Shown piece by piece: positions 5,088 to 6,713 of a DNA stretch of 6,713 nt. Position 1 is the first letter of the stretch; every line of letters begins with the position of its first letter. The notes beneath the pieces were generated by a model. That model made no database searches. It was given only the letters and a program-made list of their open reading frames with translations, and was not told the origin of the DNA. The translations under genes were made by a program, and so were the position numbers. Source of the stretch: Betaproteobacteria bacterium (GTDB taxonomy: Bacteria > Pseudomonadota > Gammaproteobacteria > Burkholderiales > Ferrovaceae); contig JAGWPH010000118.1 in NCBI GenBank assembly GCA_028870615.1, positions 1 through 6,713 of the forward strand, read 5' to 3'.

Positions 5088-6713
5088 TTAGGACAATGGC
5101 CATACAGTCGACAAATACTTGAAGTTAATAAAGTAGTACAACACGATGGTCACAAACAGGATCATGGCCAACACAAAAGTGCCCGGTGCTTCAAAGCCGG
5201 CAAGACCAACATGTTTCTTCCCTGTCTTTTCAAACACAACATCGGCATCTTCAACTTTCGGCCATGGTGCAGAACCTTCCAAGATGCGCTCACCTGCAAA
5301 GATGGAAGCCAATACGATTACAACAAACATGACAGCACCAACAACCATCACCACACCAAAGAGCTCACCCAAATCCATCAAGCCTTTGGCTATCTCCGGA
5401 TACTCATATGCCAGTGGCTGACCGGCAAATGTAATATCTGCATGCCGACGGGCCACACCCAAAGTACCGGCACCCATCAGGGCTATCGAGAAAACCCAGG
5501 CGCCCAGACTGAAGATATAGGGTTGCCATTTTGCCAATCCTGGCAGCGCTATTTTGCGTTGGAAAACCACGGGGATCAGCCAGTAAGTAATTGCCATGAA
5601 CGCCATCGTAGTCCCGCACACCACGGTACCATGAAAATGGCCGGGCAAATACATGGTGTTGTGAATGAGCATGTTAATCTGCTCCACACTCATGACCACA
5701 CCCGTAATGCCACCGATGAAACCGAAACCGATCAACGACAAGAACATTCCGGAAAAGATCGGATTGCCCCAAGGTGCTTTGCGGAGCCAGGTAAACAGTC
5801 CAACATCAAGTCCCTTTTTGCGTTGCGCAACCTCAATGGAGCCAGGAACAGTCAGCCCGTGGATCATGCTGGCCAAGACTGCGAGATAAATCATGTAACT
5901 GGTGTTGAATATCTTCCAAGCGGAAGTAAACCCTGGATCAGACAGCATGTGGTGCACAGAACCAAGTTGGAGGAACAAGATATACAGCAGGAACGCAAAA
6001 CGGCTTACCTTCTCTGACATTGGCTTGGCGCCAAATACCAATGATGCAATCAAATACCAAATGGATATATGGGTAACCACGTTAATCTGCTGCGAAGAAT
6101 GGCCGAGTGCCCACCAGACGACCCGGTACATCATAGGATTAATGTAGTTGATCAACCCGACCGACCAGAGAAAAGTCGGTATCAGGATCACAGCACCCGA
6201 GACTATGGTGAAAATGGCAATAATACAGGCCACCAATCCGCCATAGACCACCAGTGGAAGCGATCCGCTGTATGTCTTTTCTCTTTTGGCCACGACCAGA
6301 GTGCCGAGGAACACAAAGCAGCCGATTAACGCACCCACGGCAAACAGGATCAACCCTAAATAAAAATGCGGGGCTGCCTGAAGTGGGGGATAGGAAGTCA
6401 TCATCACGCTTGAATTCCCTCCCAGAACTGCTACCACCACTATGAGTGCTCCGATAAGCATGAGCCAGAACCCTGCCCATGCCCAGCGTGGCGTCGCTAA
6501 TCGGCTGCCCAACACATGCGAGCCCAGAAAATACAACACCGCTATTTCAAAGAAGATGATCCACACTATCAGGGCAAGAATGCCATGGGCCGTCAGGGAC
6601 AAGTAGAATATCTCCGGCGGGAGTAACTGCACGCTCGGCATCCGGGTAAGTGCCACTCCGAGGCCAAACACTCCCCCAACCAACAAGAAAACTACTGCTG
6701 CAAACGCATTCCA
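5088..6713 (-). CDS. B-family heme-copper oxidase / NO reductase-like catalytic subunit I (5' partial)
   Basis: Membrane-embedded catalytic subunit of a heme-copper terminal oxidoreductase. The frame is open through the right edge, so the true N-terminus lies outside; 541 residues are visible and the protein ends at a TAA. Counting from the first visible residue, the metal ligands are all present: H43 (low-spin heme, TAHGILAL), H205 (CuB, WWALGHSSQQ), H254-H255 (CuB, SVHHMLSDPG), and H359 and H361 (PGHFHGTVV). The HHxxxDPG, HNTxxxPGHFH and VPGSIE stretches resemble ba3-type (B-family) oxidases as I remember them. The residue four after H205 is Gln209, where oxygen reductases have the Tyr cross-linked to His; its absence is a feature of nitric oxide reductases. 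With a SenC-like gene nearby this suggests the NorY subunit of an sNOR, but the NO activity is inference. A CuA-bearing subunit II would be expected upstream, beyond the window. The family is certain; the substrate is not. Confidence 0.93.
   Translation of the reverse strand, partial: WNAFAAVVFLLVGGVFGLGVALTRMPSVQLLPPEIFYLSLTAHGILALIVWIIFFEIAVLYFLGSHVLGSRLATPRWAWAGFWLMLIGALIVVVAVLGGNSSVMMTSYPPLQAAPHFYLGLILFAVGALIGCFVFLGTLVVAKREKTYSGSLPLVVYGGLVACIIAIFTIVSGAVILIPTFLWSVGLINYINPMMYRVVWWALGHSSQQINVVTHISIWYLIASLVFGAKPMSEKVSRFAFLLYILFLQLGSVHHMLSDPGFTSAWKIFNTSYMIYLAVLASMIHGLTVPGSIEVAQRKKGLDVGLFTWLRKAPWGNPIFSGMFLSLIGFGFIGGITGVVMSVEQINMLIHNTMYLPGHFHGTVVCGTTMAFMAITYWLIPVVFQRKIALPGLAKWQPYIFSLGAWVFSIALMGAGTLGVARRHADITFAGQPLAYEYPEIAKGLMDLGELFGVVMVVGAVMFVVIVLASIFAGERILEGSAPWPKVEDADVVFEKTGKKHVGLAGFEAPGTFVLAMILFVTIVLYYFINFKYLSTVWPLS

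Noticed and set aside
5153..5164. Third copy of the CAAACAGGATCA string also seen at 38 and 6341
   Set aside because: Here it encodes MILFV in the C-terminal helix of the first oxidase gene. It is short and coding-driven, so I do not count it as a dispersed repeat. The other two copies reflect aligned homologous helices.
5022..6017. Plus-strand open frame of 331 codons opposite the oxidase gene
   Set aside because: It is antisense to a clear heme-copper subunit I. Its translation is rich in His, Gln and Asn with no domain pattern, which is typical of the reverse strand of a hydrophobic gene.
6684..6713. TTG at 6686-6684 as the start of the right-hand oxidase gene
   Set aside because: The frame stays open and hydrophobic up to the window edge, and a subunit I of this type needs further N-terminal sequence, so the gene is simply truncated by the window.

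Overview
The window looks like part of the respiratory chain of an aerobic Gram-negative bacterium. Intermediate base composition and gene content fit a beta- or gammaproteobacterial chemolithotroph or methylotroph. Ammonia oxidisers such as Nitrosomonas are the closest match I can name, because they carry a NorSY-SenC type cluster. This lineage call is inference from gene content, not a database result.

All six supported genes lie on the minus strand, so transcription runs from right to left and there is little non-coding DNA. In order: (1) 6713-5088, catalytic subunit I of a B-family (ba3-like) heme-copper enzyme, missing its N-terminus at the window edge; (2) 4947-4090, heme O synthase CtaB; (3) 4029-3115, a SCO1/SenC copper protein with an added C-terminal membrane anchor; (4) 2985-1039, a 648-residue fusion of a cytochrome b core, a plant-type 2Fe-2S ferredoxin and an FAD/NAD(P)H reductase; (5) 1046-528, a small membrane-anchored periplasmic protein of unknown function; (6) 518-1, the N-terminal third of a second heme-copper oxidase-like subunit I, cut off by the window edge. 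Genes 4, 5 and 6 are tightly coupled (8-nt overlap, then a 9-nt gap). The gaps between genes 1, 2, 3 and 4 are 140, 60 and 129 nt. The 140-nt gap holds a perfect 12-bp hairpin.

The set reads as one electron-transfer module: two heme-copper catalytic subunits, a farnesylated-heme enzyme and a copper-loading factor to build them, and a fused cytochrome b/flavoprotein that could join the NAD(P)H and quinone pools. Two points stand out. Gene 1 keeps all metal-binding histidines but has Gln where oxygen reductases carry the cross-linked active-site Tyr, which points to nitric oxide reduction (an sNOR/NorY-type enzyme) rather than O2 reduction. Gene 4 has cytochrome b helices A-F with both heme pairs, but the last helices are replaced by a complete NAD(P)H-FAD-2Fe-2S module. 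I see no RNA genes, mobile elements, CRISPR arrays or attachment sites, and no gene-free stretch longer than 140 nt.
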